Shown in pieces: positions 1 through 9,935 of a stretch of DNA of 64,000 nucleotides (position 1 is its first letter; each line of letters begins with the position of its first letter). The position numbers and the translations under genes are program-made. The notes beneath the pieces are model-generated. The model was not told the DNA's origin. It made no database searches and saw nothing but the letters and a program-made list of their open reading frames with translations. The stretch comes from Nocardia abscessus. GTDB lineage: Bacteria; Actinomycetota; Actinomycetes; Mycobacteriales; Mycobacteriaceae. The stretch covers positions 1,054,001 through 1,118,000 of the forward strand of contig NZ_JADLQO010000001.1 of assembly GCF_015477775.1 (NCBI RefSeq), written 5' to 3'.

Positions 1-352
1 GCATGAACGGCACGTTCTCGATCAGCAGCCAGCGCGGGCCGCGCTTGCGGCGCACGAGCCGGAACACCTCGTCGACCAGACCCGAGCGCGTGCCGGTGAT
101 GCCCGCGGTGCGCCCGGCCTGGGACAGGTCCTGGCACGGGAATCCGGCCGCGACCAGCTCCGTCCCCGCCGGGATCGCGCGCAACCGGGTGATGTCGGCG
201 TGCAGCGGCACATCCGGGAAACGTGCGGCGAGCACGCCTTGGGCACCGGGCTCGATCTCGCACAGCAACTCGGTGTGCCAGCCGTGCCTGCCGAGGCCGA
301 GCTCGAGCCCGCCGATCCCGGCGAACAGCCCGACCATCCGCGCGCCCGTCAA
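1..352 (-). CDS. C5-cytosine DNA methyltransferase, 3' end outside window
   Basis: This is a DNA (cytosine-5-)-methyltransferase that transfers a methyl group from S-adenosylmethionine to cytosine. Reading the minus strand gives the N-terminal SAM motif (LFAGIGGLELGLGRHGW), the catalytic motif IV FPCQDLSQAGR with the nucleophilic Cys codon at 134-136, and motif VI IENVPF at the window edge. The remaining motifs and the target-recognition domain lie beyond position 1. The likely start is TTG at 352-350, eight bases after an AAAGG element at 365-361; an in-frame ATG at 337-335 is the alternative. It is divergent from the ketosynthase gene. Whether it is solitary or part of a restriction system cannot be told here. 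Confidence 0.88.
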   Translation of the reverse strand, partial: MTGARMVGLFAGIGGLELGLGRHGWHTELLCEIEPGAQGVLAARFPDVPLHADITRLRAIPAGTELVAAGFPCQDLSQAGRTAGITGTRSGLVDEVFRLVRRKRGPRWLLIENVPFM

Positions 353-674
353 CGACCTTCCCTTTCTCGCGTCCACACCGGCCGCCGCCCACGCGTCCCG
401 TGCCCGGGGAGCAGGTTACTCGAGTCGTCGGGGCGATCCCCGAAGTACGCGACCATCGCCTCCGGCACCTGGTACGGTCCGCGTGTCACGCAGTGTGATC
501 GGTGCGAATTCCCAATAATGCACAGGGGTGGTCGCACACGGACGTGATGACCGGCCGTTCCGCCTGCGCTCCAGTGCCATCCGTGCGGGCCGCCCACGAT
601 CCTGGTGGCGCGCCTGCGCGCATTGCTTTTGCTCGACGAAGTTCCAGAGCGACGCTAGGGAAAGTGAGCGAAAC
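353..674. other. Divergent intergenic region
   Basis: About 320 bases lie between the divergent methyltransferase and ketosynthase genes. It must hold both promoters. I found no convincing -35/-10 pair, no gene, no RNA and no clear palindrome in it. Confidence 0.5.
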
Positions 675-1925
675 ATGCAGATGCCTTCCACCAAAAACGG
701 ACAGTTCCCCTCTGTGGTGGTGACCAGCCTCGCGGCGACCACGTCCATCGCGGGTGACGTGGATTCCACGTGGAAGGGCCTGCTCAACGGCGACAGCGGC
801 ATCGACGTCCTGGAAGACGATTTCATCGACGAATTCGAGCTGCCGGTCCGTATCGGCGGGCACCTCAAGGTCCCGCCCGCCACGTATCTGGACGTGACGG
901 AGGCCCGCAGGCTCTCGTACGTGGAGCAGCTGGCCCTCGTGCTCGGGCGTGAGGTCTGGCGCAACGCGGGCAGCCCCGAAGTGGACAAGCACCGTCTCGG
1001 GGTGGCCATCGGTACGGGGCTCGGCGGCGCGGAGGCGATGATCCACGCTCGGGACAAGCTGCGCAACGGGGGCTACCGCAAGGTGTCGCCCTACACCGTC
1101 CAGGCGGTGATGCCCAACGGCGCCGCGGCCTGCGTCGCGCTGGAACTCGGTGCGCGAGCCGGTGTGACGACGCCCGTCTCGGCGTGTTCCTCCGGTGCGG
1201 AGGCGATCGCCAACGCGTGGCGGATGATCGTCATGGGCGACGCCGACGTGGTGGTCACCGGCGGCGTGGAGGGTTCGATCCAGGCGCTCGCGATCGCGGC
1301 GTTCACCATGATGCGCGCCATGAGCACCCGCAACGACGCGCCGAAGTCCGCCTCGCGTCCGTTCGACGCCGACCGGGACGGGTTCGTCTTCGGCGAGGCG
1401 GGCGCGCTGATGGTGCTGGAGACCGAGGAGCACGCCAAGGCTCGCGGCGCGACCGTTCACGCCCGGCTGATGGGTGCGGGCATCACCTCCGACGGCTTCC
1501 ACTTGGTCGCGCCGGACCCAGCGGGCGTCGGGGCCGCGCGCGCGATGACGCGGGCGATGCGGACGGCCGGTCTGGCCAAGGACGATGTCGCGCACGTCAA
1601 CGCGCACGCGACCGCCACTCCGATCGGCGACACGGCGGAGGCCCGCGCGATCCGCGAGGCAGTGGGCGACCACGCGTCGGTCTACGCGCCCAAATCGGCC
1701 CTCGGTCATTCCATCGGGGCGGTCGGTGCGCTCGAATCGGTGCTCACGGTGCTCAGCGTGCGAGACGAAATCGTGCCGCCGACGCTGAATTTGGACACGC
1801 TGGATCCCGAGATCGATCTCGACGTGGTGCGCGGGAACGCCCGGCCCGGCCGTATCGACTACGCCCTGAACAACTCTTTCGGATTCGGCGGGCACAATGT
1901 GGCGCTCGCCTTCGGCCGGTACTGA
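675..1925 (+). CDS. KasA-like beta-ketoacyl-ACP synthase
   Basis: This ketosynthase performs decarboxylative condensation of malonyl-ACP onto an acyl chain, as in FAS-II elongation of meromycolate. It is 416 residues, the size of M. tuberculosis KasA, and the whole catalytic set falls at the KasA numbers: Cys171 ([10 protein letters not shown]), His311, Lys340 and His345 ([10 protein letters not shown]). The C-terminus [18 protein letters not shown] is also KasA-like. One oddity is Ala at 312 after the catalytic His ([11 protein letters not shown]), where Gly is usual. The ATG at 675 follows an AGGG at 657-660. It is not next to fabD, acpM or accD6 as the FAS-II kas genes usually are; the next gene is a FadD32-like ligase. 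It is probably a KasA paralogue dedicated to a special lipid (inference). Confidence 0.9.
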   Translation: MQMPSTKNGQFPSVVVTSLAATTSIAGDVDSTWKGLLNGDSGIDVLEDDFIDEFELPVRIGGHLKVPPATYLDVTEARRLSYVEQLALVLGREVWRNAGSPEVDKHRLGVAIGTGLGGAEAMIHARDKLRNGGYRKVSPYTVQAVMPNGAAACVALELGARAGVTTPVSACSSGAEAIANAWRMIVMGDADVVVTGGVEGSIQALAIAAFTMMRAMSTRNDAPKSASRPFDADRDGFVFGEAGALMVLETEEHAKARGATVHARLMGAGITSDGFHLVAPDPAGVGAARAMTRAMRTAGLAKDDVAHVNAHATATPIGDTAEARAIREAVGDHASVYAPKSALGHSIGAVGALESVLTVLSVRDEIVPPTLNLDTLDPEIDLDVVRGNARPGRIDYALNNSFGFGGHNVALAFGRY

Positions 1926-2033
1926 CCGCCAGGTGACCGGGACACCTGTTGGCCTTCCCGACGCTTCGTTATCGACCTGTGTTCGGTGTCATTGCACGGC
2001 CTGAGTGTCTGTGCGCTGGAAAAGGATAAGGCG

Positions 2034-3962
2034 ATGATCGACGAAACCTTCGACGACTATTTGGACGATCAGGGCAATATCGAAATCCGCGGGGACAAGA
2101 CCCTGATCGACTTCGTCGACAAGCACAGCGCGGAGAACGGCGACGGCCTCGCCTACCGCTTCATCGACTACTCCCGGGAACGGGACGGCGAATACCACGA
2201 ACTCACCTGGCAGCAGTTCGGTGTGCGCCTGCGCGCGGTGGCGGCCCGGCTGCAACAGGTCACGCGGCCGGGCGACCGGGTGGCGATTCTCGCTCCGCAA
2301 GGGCTCGACTACGTCGTTTCGCTGTTCGCCGCGGTGTACGCGGGCAATATCGCGGTTCCGCTGTTCGATCCGGAGGAGCAGGGCCACACCGACCGCCTGC
2401 ACGCGGTGCTGGGCGACTGCGCTCCCGCCGCGATCCTGACGGTGGGCTCCGCGGCGGGTGGCGTGCGGAAATTCTTCCGGCACCTGCCGCCGTCGCAGCG
2501 TCCGCGGATCATCGCGGTGGAGGCGATCCCGGACGGCGTCGGCGCGTCCTGGGTGCGCCCGGAGGTCAACATCGACAGCGTCGCCTACCTGCAGTACACC
2601 TCGGGATCCACGCGGACGCCCGCGGGCGTGGAGATCACCCATCGCGCGGTGGGCACGAATCTGCTGCAGATGATCGATGCCATCGGCGTCACCGAGAATT
2701 CGCGCGGGGTCACCTGGTTGCCGCTGTTCCACGACATGGGCCTGCTGTGCGTGATCCTGCCGACCGTCGGCGGCGGGTTCATCACGATCATGTCGCCGAG
2801 CGCGTTCGTACGCCGCCCCTATCGCTGGATCAAGGAACTGGCCGCGGCCTCCGACGGCGCGGGCACCTTCGCCGCCGCGCCGAACTTCGCGTTCGAGCAC
2901 GCCGCGGCGCGCGGCAAGCCCAAACCCGGGGAGGAATTGGATCTCTCCAATGTGATCGGGCTGATCAACGGCAGTGAGCCGGTCTCGGTGTCGTCGATGA
3001 AGAAGTTCAACGAGGCGTTCGCGCCGTACGGGTTGCCGGAGACGGCGATCAAGCCCTGCTACGGCATGGCCGAGGCGACGGTGTTCGTCTCCGCCACCAG
3101 GGCCGAGGACAAGGCGAAGGTCGTCTATGTCGACCGGACCGAGTTGAACGCCGGACGGATGATCGAGGTGGACGCGGACGCCGACAACGCCATCGCGCAG
3201 GTGTCCTGCGGATATGTCGCGCGGTCGCAGTGGGCGGTGATCGTCGACCCGGAGCACGGCACCGAGCGCGGTGACGGCGAAGTCGGTGAGATCTGGCTGC
3301 ACGGCGAGAACATGGGCATCGGGTACTGGGGGCGGCCGGAGGAGACCGAGGCCACCTTTCGCGCCAAGCTGACCGCTCGCCTGCCCGAGGGCAGTCACGC
3401 GGAGGGCACGCCGCAGGACGCCAACTGGATGCGCACCGGCGATTTCGGCGCGTATCTCGACGGTGAGCTGTACATCACCGGGCGGGTCAAGGATCTGGTC
3501 ATCGTCGACGGTCGCAACCACTATCCGCAGGATCTGGAGTTCTCCGCTCAGGAATCCAGCACGGCGCTGCGCCCCGGCTTCGTCGCGGCGTTCTCGGTGC
3601 CTGCCAACGAACTGCCCGCGCTGGTCTTCGAGCAGGGCAACCACTCCGGCCTGACGTTCGACGCCGAGGACACCTCCGAGCAGTTGGTGATCGTCGCCGA
3701 GCGCAATACCGGCGCTGGCAAGCTCGAGTCGGAATCGATTGCCGACACGGTGCGGGCCGCGATCGCGCGGCGCCACGGAGTCATGGTCCGTGACGTGCTG
3801 TTGGTGCCCGCGGGTTCGATTCCGCGCACGTCCAGCGGCAAGATCGCCCGACGCGCGTGCCGGGCGGCCTATTCGGAGGGCACGCTGCGCGGCGGCCACC
3901 AGCAGCAGGCGTTCCCGGACGAGGCGCAGGACTGGGATTCCGAGACCGTGGTGATCGGCTAG
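2034..3962 (+). CDS. Fatty acyl-AMP ligase, FadD32-like
   Basis: This adenylate-forming enzyme activates a fatty acid as acyl-AMP, usually for loading onto an ACP or polyketide synthase. It is 642 residues and resembles FadD32 along its length. Visible motifs are the P-loop [16 protein letters not shown] (near residue 187), GMAEAT, TGDFG, the hinge [20 protein letters not shown] and the C-terminal [10 protein letters not shown] with catalytic Lys603. The ATG at 2034 follows AAGG elements at 2022-2031; an upstream in-frame GTG at 1986 has no ribosome site. It lies 108 bases after the KasA-like gene on the same strand. In mycobacteria fadD32 sits with pks13 and accD4; neither is here, so this is more likely a paralogue. 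Its stop overlaps the convergent gene's stop in a shared CTAG. Confidence 0.88.
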   Translation: MIDETFDDYLDDQGNIEIRGDKTLIDFVDKHSAENGDGLAYRFIDYSRERDGEYHELTWQQFGVRLRAVAARLQQVTRPGDRVAILAPQGLDYVVSLFAAVYAGNIAVPLFDPEEQGHTDRLHAVLGDCAPAAILTVGSAAGGVRKFFRHLPPSQRPRIIAVEAIPDGVGASWVRPEVNIDSVAYLQYTSGSTRTPAGVEITHRAVGTNLLQMIDAIGVTENSRGVTWLPLFHDMGLLCVILPTVGGGFITIMSPSAFVRRPYRWIKELAAASDGAGTFAAAPNFAFEHAAARGKPKPGEELDLSNVIGLINGSEPVSVSSMKKFNEAFAPYGLPETAIKPCYGMAEATVFVSATRAEDKAKVVYVDRTELNAGRMIEVDADADNAIAQVSCGYVARSQWAVIVDPEHGTERGDGEVGEIWLHGENMGIGYWGRPEETEATFRAKLTARLPEGSHAEGTPQDANWMRTGDFGAYLDGELYITGRVKDLVIVDGRNHYPQDLEFSAQESSTALRPGFVAAFSVPANELPALVFEQGNHSGLTFDAEDTSEQLVIVAERNTGAGKLESESIADTVRAAIARRHGVMVRDVLLVPAGSIPRTSSGKIARRACRAAYSEGTLRGGHQQQAFPDEAQDWDSETVVIG

Positions 3963-4237
3963 AGCCGGATCTCCGTCTCACATTCGAATTCCCGGACGTC
4001 GGCGCCGACGATCTGGGCGTCGAGGTCGCCCGAGGTGCCCGTGCCGCGGAAGCGTTCCACCGCGGCACGGGTCCTCCAGCGCTCGTAGACGTTGACCCGA
4101 TCGGGTTCGAGCAGGTCGGCGCCGAGCGTGAAGTCCAGGCAGTCTTCGGTGGCGCGGGCGAGCGCCATCACCTCCCGGCAGTGGTCGAGGTAGCGGTCGC
4201 GATCGGTGACGCGCAAATATCCGGCGACGATCAGCAT
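3959..4237 (-). CDS. Antibiotic biosynthesis monooxygenase (ABM) fold protein
   Basis: This 92-residue protein belongs to the dimeric ABM/YgiN ferredoxin-like fold. The opening [20 protein letters not shown] and the central [13 protein letters not shown] segment are typical of the family, which includes quinol and small aromatic monooxygenases. The substrate cannot be inferred. The start is taken at ATG 4237-4235 because the domain begins at once; the frame stays open upstream but without domain content. The gene converges on the acyl-AMP ligase, and the two stop codons are read from the two strands of one CTAG at 3959-3962. No conserved catalytic motif is expected for this fold. Confidence 0.75.
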   Translation of the reverse strand: MLIVAGYLRVTDRDRYLDHCREVMALARATEDCLDFTLGADLLEPDRVNVYERWRTRAAVERFRGTGTSGDLDAQIVGADVREFECETEIRL

Positions 4238-4476
4238 GCGACGAAGTCTAGATCCGGCGGGCTTGACCTCGAGGTCGCTCGAGGTTGTTGTCTGGGTGCG
4301 TGAGTGCCGAACCCCTTGCCGCGCCCAGCGCCCTGTCCAGCACGGATGCGTCGCAGCGGCCGAAAAATCGGTTGGTCGACGCCCGCTGCGGTGCGACCCT
4401 GGAATGTCGGACCCCGATGCGAACATCACCGGAGGTCCTGCTCTCCGCCGCCAGTCACATACCTCGAGGGGGAGTT

Positions 4477-6288
4477 TTGTCTGTCGCACTGGACGTTTCG
4501 TCGGCCGAACCGGAGGCCGACAGAACGGAGCGGCCCGCCGCCATGGGCCGCCTGCATTCCTTGCGCCGATTCCGGCCGTATCTGCGTCCGCATGTCGGCA
4601 TCCTGCTCGCCGCCAGCGGCCTCGCGCTGCTCGCCGGGCTGACCGCCGTCGTGATCCCGCTGATGATCGCGCGGATCATCGACGGCCCGATCGCCCACCG
4701 CGATTTCGCGGGCGCGCTCGGGCCGGTGGCCGTGGTCCTGGCGCTCGGACTGCTGGAAGCCGGTGGGGTGTGGGGACGCCGCTGGCTGATCGCCGCGCCC
4801 GCCACTCGCTTCGAGATCACGCTGCGCGCCATGATCTTTCGCAAGCTGCAAGCGCTGTCGATCGGCAAGCACGACGCGTGGGAATCGGGTCAGCTGCTCT
4901 CGCGTGCGATCGATGATCTGGCCACCATGCGCCGGTTCGTGTCCTTCGCGGGGCCGTTCCTGCTCATCCACACCGTGATCATCCCGGTCGGCCTGCTCGT
5001 GCTGATCGGCCTGAACCCGCCGATCGGCCTGATCTTCGCGGTGATCTCGATCCCGTTGACGGTCATCTGCATTCGCTTCGAGCGCCGGTATGCGGTGGCC
5101 TCGCGGCGTTCGCAGGACCAGTCCGGCGATCTGGCCACCACGGCCGAGGAATCCGCGCAGGGCGTGCGGGTGCTCAAGGCGTTCGGGCGGGGTGCGTTCT
5201 TCGGCCGCCGTTTCACCGCCCAGGCGCACGAGCTGCGGCAGACCGAGCTGCTGAAGGCACGCCTGGACGCCACCTTGTGGTCGAGCATGGTGAGCTTGCC
5301 GCAGCTGGCCATCGCGTTCGCGCTCGGCTACGGCGGTTACGCGGTGGCGCACGGCACGATGACGCTCGGTACCTTGATCGCGAGCATCACGCTGGCGACC
5401 TTTCTGCAGTGGCCGATCATCTGGACCGGCTTCTTGCTCGCCGAACTGAACGATGCGCGCACCGCGGCCGATCGGTACTGGGAGATCATCGACACCCCGG
5501 TCGACATCACCGACCCGGCCCGCCCGGTGGACTTGCCGGAGCATGTTCGCGGCGAATTGCGTTTGGAGGGTGTGCGTTTCGCATTTCCCGACGCCGAACA
5601 CGAGGTGCTGCGGGATGTCTCGCTGCGCGTGCGGCCCGGCGAGACGGTGGCGCTGGTGGGGGCCACGGGCAGCGGCAAGACGGCACTGCTGAACCTGATC
5701 CCGCGCCTGTACGACCTGACGGGTGGCGCGATCACCATCGACGGCATCGACATCGCGGCGATGCGGGTCGCCGACCTGCGCTCGCTGGTGTCGGCCGCGT
5801 TCGAGGACCCGGTGCTGTTCTCCGCCAGCGTGCGGGAGAACGTCGCGCTCGGCGATCCGGCCGCCACGGACGCCGACGTGCGCCGCGCGTTGGAGGTCGC
5901 GCAGGCCACCGAATTCGTGGACGACCTGCCCTGGGGTCTGGACACCAGGATCGGCGAGCAGGGCCTGAGCCTGTCCGGCGGTCAGCGCCAGCGCCTCGCG
6001 CTGGCCCGCGCGGTGCTCACCGGCGCGGGCGGGGGCAAGCGCAGCCGGATCATGGTGCTCGACGACCCGCTGTCCGCGCTGGACGTGGAGACCGAGGAGC
6101 GGGTGCAGGCCCGCCTGCGCACCGTGCTGGCCGACGCGACGACGCTGCTCGTCGCGCATCGTCCGTCCACGGCGGCGCTGGCCGATCGGGTGGCGGTGCT
6201 CGCCGACGGCCGGATCGTCGCCGAGGGAACCCACGATCAATTGCTGCGTACCAGCAGAAGCTACCGCGAACTGATGGGAGGTGAGTAG
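4477..6288 (+). CDS. ABC exporter half-transporter, degenerate ATP site subunit
   Basis: A membrane ABC exporter subunit of 603 residues has an N-terminal six-helix transmembrane domain (about residues 45-310) and a C-terminal ATPase. The ATPase shows Walker A GATGSGKT (from about 394), signature LSGGQ (from 499), Walker B IMVLDDPLSALD and an H-loop AHRPS. The residue after the Walker B Asp is Asp530 where catalytic Glu is normal, the mark of the degenerate site in heterodimeric exporters. The start is TTG 4477, four bases after GAGGGGGAG; the frame is open to 4285 without membrane or domain sequence. Its partner starts two bases after the stop, so the two surely form a heterodimer. The substrate is unknown (a drug or lipid is typical). 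Confidence 0.88.
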   Translation: MSVALDVSSAEPEADRTERPAAMGRLHSLRRFRPYLRPHVGILLAASGLALLAGLTAVVIPLMIARIIDGPIAHRDFAGALGPVAVVLALGLLEAGGVWGRRWLIAAPATRFEITLRAMIFRKLQALSIGKHDAWESGQLLSRAIDDLATMRRFVSFAGPFLLIHTVIIPVGLLVLIGLNPPIGLIFAVISIPLTVICIRFERRYAVASRRSQDQSGDLATTAEESAQGVRVLKAFGRGAFFGRRFTAQAHELRQTELLKARLDATLWSSMVSLPQLAIAFALGYGGYAVAHGTMTLGTLIASITLATFLQWPIIWTGFLLAELNDARTAADRYWEIIDTPVDITDPARPVDLPEHVRGELRLEGVRFAFPDAEHEVLRDVSLRVRPGETVALVGATGSGKTALLNLIPRLYDLTGGAITIDGIDIAAMRVADLRSLVSAAFEDPVLFSASVRENVALGDPAATDADVRRALEVAQATEFVDDLPWGLDTRIGEQGLSLSGGQRQRLALARAVLTGAGGGKRSRIMVLDDPLSALDVETEERVQARLRTVLADATTLLVAHRPSTAALADRVAVLADGRIVAEGTHDQLLRTSRSYRELMGGE

Positions 6289-6290
6289 CG

Positions 6291-8252
6291 ATGAGTACCA
6301 CGACCACGGTCACCAACGACGACGCGCCGGAGGATGTTTCGACCCGTGCGGAAGCGGCGGCCGACTGGCGCGGCATCGCGGGCGAGGACAAAGAGGTCAC
6401 CGAGACCGGGAACCTGGTGCTGGCCGGACGCTCCCGGCGGCTGCTGCTCGACCTGGTGAAGCCCTATCGCAAGCTCGCCGCACTCGCGCTGGTGCTCATC
6501 GTGCTGGACAACATCGCGATGGTGTCGGCGCCGCTGTTCATCGCGCACGCGCTGGACACCGGCATCGCGCGCGGGGTGGAGGGAAACTGGGCGCCGCTGA
6601 CGTGGAGCGTGGCGGGTTACCTCGGCTCGGTCCTGCTCGGTGTGGTCTGCACGTTCTCCTTCCTGCGGGTGTCCGGCAGACTCAGCCAGAGCGTGCTGTT
6701 CGACCTGCGCGTGCGCGCGTTCACGCATGTGCAGCGGCTCAGCGTCGCCTTCCACGAGAAGTACACCTCGGGCAAGGTGGTGGCGCGGCTCACCGGCGAT
6801 ATCGAGACCTTGCAGGAACTGCTGGAAAGCGCGCTCAACCAGGCGCTGAGCGCGATCCTGTCGGTGCTCACGATCGCGGCGCTGCTGATCTACCTGGACC
6901 AGACCCTGGCCGCGATCGTGCTGGCCGGATTCGTCCCGCTGGTGGTGGTCACCCGCTGGGCGCAGCGCAGGCAGCGGGCGGGCTACCGCCGCACGCGCGC
7001 CGCGATCGCCAAGGTGGTGGTGCAGTTCGTCGAGTCGATGGGCGGCATGCGGGCGGTGCAGGCGTTCCGCCGTGAGCAGCGCAACGAGTCGGTGCTCGCG
7101 ATCGAGGACGCCGAATATCGGCACGCGACCACCGTCGCGATGCGCGGCATGGGTGACTACGCGGGACTGACCAAACTGCTCGGCAACCTGACCACGGTGA
7201 TCATCATCGTGGTCGGCGCCTGGCGGGTGATCGAGGGCGATCTCGCGGTGGGCGTGCTCGCGGCCTACCTGCTGTACCTCAACGAGTTCTACGGGCCGCT
7301 GGACGAGCTGGCGCAGGTGTTCAACGCCTACCAGTCCGCGGCGGCGGCGCTGGAGAAGATCTCCGGCGTGCTCGAGGAGGAGCCGTCGGTGCCGGAGCCC
7401 GCCCATCCGGTGGCGCTGGAGAAGGCGTCCGGCGCGGTGCGGATGGCGAAGGTGTGGTTCGGCTACGGGGCGCAGGCCGCCGATGCCTCGGCGGGGGTGT
7501 CGCCCACACCGGGGGACGCCCCACCGGTGCCGTCCACGGAACCGGGAAAGCCCGATCGCCGGACACGACCGGTGCTGCCGGAATTCACTCTGGACATCCC
7601 GGCCGGGCAGGTGATCGCCCTGGTGGGTGCGACCGGCGCGGGCAAGTCGACGCTGGCGAAGCTGCTGACGCGGTTCTACGACCCCTCCGGCGGCGTGATC
7701 ACCCTGGACGGCGTCGATCTGCGCGACCTGTCCGACGCCGACCTGCGCCGCAACGTGGTCATGGTCACCCAGGAGTCCTACCTGTTCTCCGGTTCGGTGG
7801 CCGACAACATCCGGCTCGGCAGGCCGGAGGCCACCGACGCCGAGGTCTTCGCCGCCGCGCGCGCGGTCGGTCTGTACGACTTCGTGCAGGCGCTGCCCGA
7901 GGGCTTCGCGACCGACGTGCGCAAGCGCGGCGGCAGGCTCTCGGCGGGCCAGCGGCAGCTGGTCGCGTTCGCGCGGGTGTTCCTCGCCGATCCCGCCGTG
8001 ATCGTGCTGGACGAGGCCACCTCGAGCCTGGACATCCCCAGCGAGCGGCTCGTGCAGCATGCCCTGGAGACGGTGCTGCGCGGCCGCACGGCGGTGATCA
8101 TCGCGCACCGCCTGTCCACGGTGGCGATCGCGGACCGGGTGCTGGTGCTGGAGTCCGGCCGGATCGTCGAGGACGGCGCGCCGGAAGCCCTGATCGCGGG
8201 GACCGGCCGGTTCGCCGACCTGCACGCGGCATGGCGGGAGTCGCTCGTGTGA
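6291..8252 (+). CDS. ABC exporter half-transporter, catalytic Walker B subunit
   Basis: This is the partner subunit (653 residues) of the preceding exporter, with a transmembrane domain and ATPase. Walker A GATGAGKST begins at Gly446, the signature is LSAGQ (from 550, non-canonical third position), and Walker B VLDEATSSLD has catalytic Glu575. Degenerate Walker B in one subunit and degenerate signature in the other is the standard asymmetric heterodimer arrangement. The ATG at 6291 follows GGAGG at 6277-6281 inside the end of the previous gene. An extra Pro/Ala-rich stretch of about 29 residues separates the A-loop tyrosine (near 392) from Walker A, where about 25 residues is usual. An N-terminal cytosolic extension of about 55 residues precedes the first helix. 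Confidence 0.88.
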   Translation: MSTTTTVTNDDAPEDVSTRAEAAADWRGIAGEDKEVTETGNLVLAGRSRRLLLDLVKPYRKLAALALVLIVLDNIAMVSAPLFIAHALDTGIARGVEGNWAPLTWSVAGYLGSVLLGVVCTFSFLRVSGRLSQSVLFDLRVRAFTHVQRLSVAFHEKYTSGKVVARLTGDIETLQELLESALNQALSAILSVLTIAALLIYLDQTLAAIVLAGFVPLVVVTRWAQRRQRAGYRRTRAAIAKVVVQFVESMGGMRAVQAFRREQRNESVLAIEDAEYRHATTVAMRGMGDYAGLTKLLGNLTTVIIIVVGAWRVIEGDLAVGVLAAYLLYLNEFYGPLDELAQVFNAYQSAAAALEKISGVLEEEPSVPEPAHPVALEKASGAVRMAKVWFGYGAQAADASAGVSPTPGDAPPVPSTEPGKPDRRTRPVLPEFTLDIPAGQVIALVGATGAGKSTLAKLLTRFYDPSGGVITLDGVDLRDLSDADLRRNVVMVTQESYLFSGSVADNIRLGRPEATDAEVFAAARAVGLYDFVQALPEGFATDVRKRGGRLSAGQRQLVAFARVFLADPAVIVLDEATSSLDIPSERLVQHALETVLRGRTAVIIAHRLSTVAIADRVLVLESGRIVEDGAPEALIAGTGRFADLHAAWRESLV

Positions 8253-8301
8253 TGAGCGGCGGTTGTGCGGGCAGGGGCTGGGTGTCGCTTACGGTAGATA
8301 C

Positions 8302-8916
8302 GTGACAACCCCAGCCCCCGACCCCGAGAGCCCCGCCGCGAGCCCGCAGGAATCCCGGTGGCCGGCGATCCTCACCTGGCGCGCCCACGACGCGACCCGG
8401 ATGGAGTCGGTGCGGGTGCAGCTCAACGGCAACCGCATCCGCGCCGCCGGGCGCATGATCGGCGGCGCGAGCGGGGAGCACCCGGCGTTCAGCGCGTCCT
8501 ACGACCTGGTCACCGACGAGAACGGCGCCACAAAGCGGCTGTCGCTGCGGACCACGACGGCCGCCGGTGAGCGGCACGCCTCGATCGCCCGCGACGAGGA
8601 GAACTACTGGCTCGTCGACGCGGGCGGCAACCACGTGCGCTCCACCTTCGCCGGGGCCCTGGACGTGGACGTGGTGCTCAGCCCGTTCTTCAACACCCTG
8701 CCCATCCGCCGCTACGACCTGCAGCACGCGGTCGAGGACGTGCAGGTGCCGGTGGTCTACGTGCGCCTGCCCGACCTGCTGGTCCAGGAGGCCACGCTGA
8801 TCTACAGCAGCGCCGCCGACGGCATCAGCGTGCTGTCTCCGGTCTCCAGCGCCACGGTCACGGTGGACGCCGACGGCTTCCTGCTGGACTACCCGGGCCT
8901 GGCCGAACGGATCTGA
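8302..8916 (+). CDS. Putative glycolipid-binding domain protein (DUF1089-type)
   Basis: A soluble protein of about 204 residues matches the putative glycolipid-binding family by its opening ILTWRAHDATRMESVRV and by repeated beta-strand segments such as YDLVTDENGATKRLSL. No enzymatic motif is visible and the family's role is poorly known. The start is placed at GTG 8302, which leaves a Pro/Ser-rich lead-in before the domain; a TTG at 8263 in frame is the alternative. Neither has a strong ribosome site. It follows the ABC pair by about 50 bases on the same strand and may be co-transcribed with it. It converges on tyrA ten bases later. Confidence 0.68.
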   Translation: MTTPAPDPESPAASPQESRWPAILTWRAHDATRMESVRVQLNGNRIRAAGRMIGGASGEHPAFSASYDLVTDENGATKRLSLRTTTAAGERHASIARDEENYWLVDAGGNHVRSTFAGALDVDVVLSPFFNTLPIRRYDLQHAVEDVQVPVVYVRLPDLLVQEATLIYSSAADGISVLSPVSSATVTVDADGFLLDYPGLAERI

Positions 8917-8926
8917 CGGCGCGAGG

Positions 8927-9877
8927 TCAGGTCAGCCGCGTGATGACGCCACCGCGCTCGCCTGCCGCCCGCAGGTCTTCCAGCCAGTTCCGGTCGCCCG
9001 GCCGGACATCCGTGATCTCCCAGCGCCGCGCGGATTCGTAGCGTCCGCGCGCGTCGTGCCCGGCCTCGACCAGATCCGCGAGGGACGTCTCCTCGCGCAG
9101 GCTGTCGCGGGCCGCGCCGAGTACGGTGAGTGTCTCGTCCAGAACCTCCAGCAGCGCCGCCGAATTCGGTTCGCAGATCGCGCGGACCAGGTCGGGCGCT
9201 GTGCCCGCCACGCGGGTGCCGTCCCGGAACGACCCCGCCGCCAGTCCCAGCGCGAGGTCACCCCCTGCGGCGCCCGCCACGGCCAGTGCTTCCGCCAGCA
9301 CGTGCGGGAGATGGGAGATGCGCGCGACGGCCCGATCGTGCTCCCCCGCCACCACGGGTACCACCACCGAGCCGCAGTCCAGCGCGAGCCGCACCACGCG
9401 GGTCCACGGGTCGACCCGAGTGCCCTCGTCCACGCCCACCGCCCACACCGCGTCGCGGAACAATTCCGGATCGGTGGCGGCCCAGCCGGATTCGGACGTA
9501 CCCGCCATCGGATGACCGCCGACGTATCGGTCGGCGAGATTGTGCTCACGCACGGCCGCCGCGACCGGCGCTTTCACGCTCACCACATCGGTGAGCGCGC
9601 ACTCCGGTGCGAAGGTCGCGATCGCGGAGAGCATGTGGTCCACCGCGGGCATCGGCACCGCGATGACGATCAGCGCGCCGGTTCGCGCGGCACGACGCAG
9701 CGCGGCGGGCAGGTCTTCGGTGACGTCGAATCCGTCGGTGCGAGCGGCCTGCGCCCCCGCCGCGGACCGGTTGTATCCCCACCCGTCGTAGCCCGCGGCG
9801 ACGGCCGCGCGCAATAGCGACCCGCCGATCAAACCGGTCCCGAGGACGCATACGGGTGCTTTCTCCGTCGAAGTCAC
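8927..9877 (-). CDS. tyrA: Prephenate dehydrogenase
   Basis: This enzyme converts prephenate to 4-hydroxyphenylpyruvate with NAD(P)+ in tyrosine biosynthesis, in the cytoplasm. The 316-residue protein opens with the Rossmann motif CVLGTGLIGGSLL and carries the family motif GGHPMAGTSESG with its catalytic His, then HRDV-type substrate-side sequences (ISHLPHVLAEAL). The ATG at 9877 faces the divergent tRNA-deaminase-associated gene across 58 bases. The tyrA next to the tadA pair arrangement is the same as Rv3754-Rv3753c-Rv3752c of M. tuberculosis. No frameshift or missing motif is seen. Confidence 0.92.
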   Translation of the reverse strand: MTSTEKAPVCVLGTGLIGGSLLRAAVAAGYDGWGYNRSAAGAQAARTDGFDVTEDLPAALRRAARTGALIVIAVPMPAVDHMLSAIATFAPECALTDVVSVKAPVAAAVREHNLADRYVGGHPMAGTSESGWAATDPELFRDAVWAVGVDEGTRVDPWTRVVRLALDCGSVVVPVVAGEHDRAVARISHLPHVLAEALAVAGAAGGDLALGLAAGSFRDGTRVAGTAPDLVRAICEPNSAALLEVLDETLTVLGAARDSLREETSLADLVEAGHDARGRYESARRWEITDVRPGDRNWLEDLRAAGERGGVITRLT

Positions 9878-9935
9878 CGGAACAGATTGGCATACGACTT
9901 CAACATTTCAGCTCGAGCAGACTACCGTTGCGGCC

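Noticed and set aside
675..1925. Canonical FAS-II kasA
   Set aside because: Catalytic residues match, but the neighbours are not fabD, acpM, kasB or accD6; I kept it as a KasA-like gene without the symbol.
4285..4476. N-terminal extension of the first ABC gene
   Set aside because: The frame is open but has no helix or domain, and a ribosome site stands right before TTG 4477.
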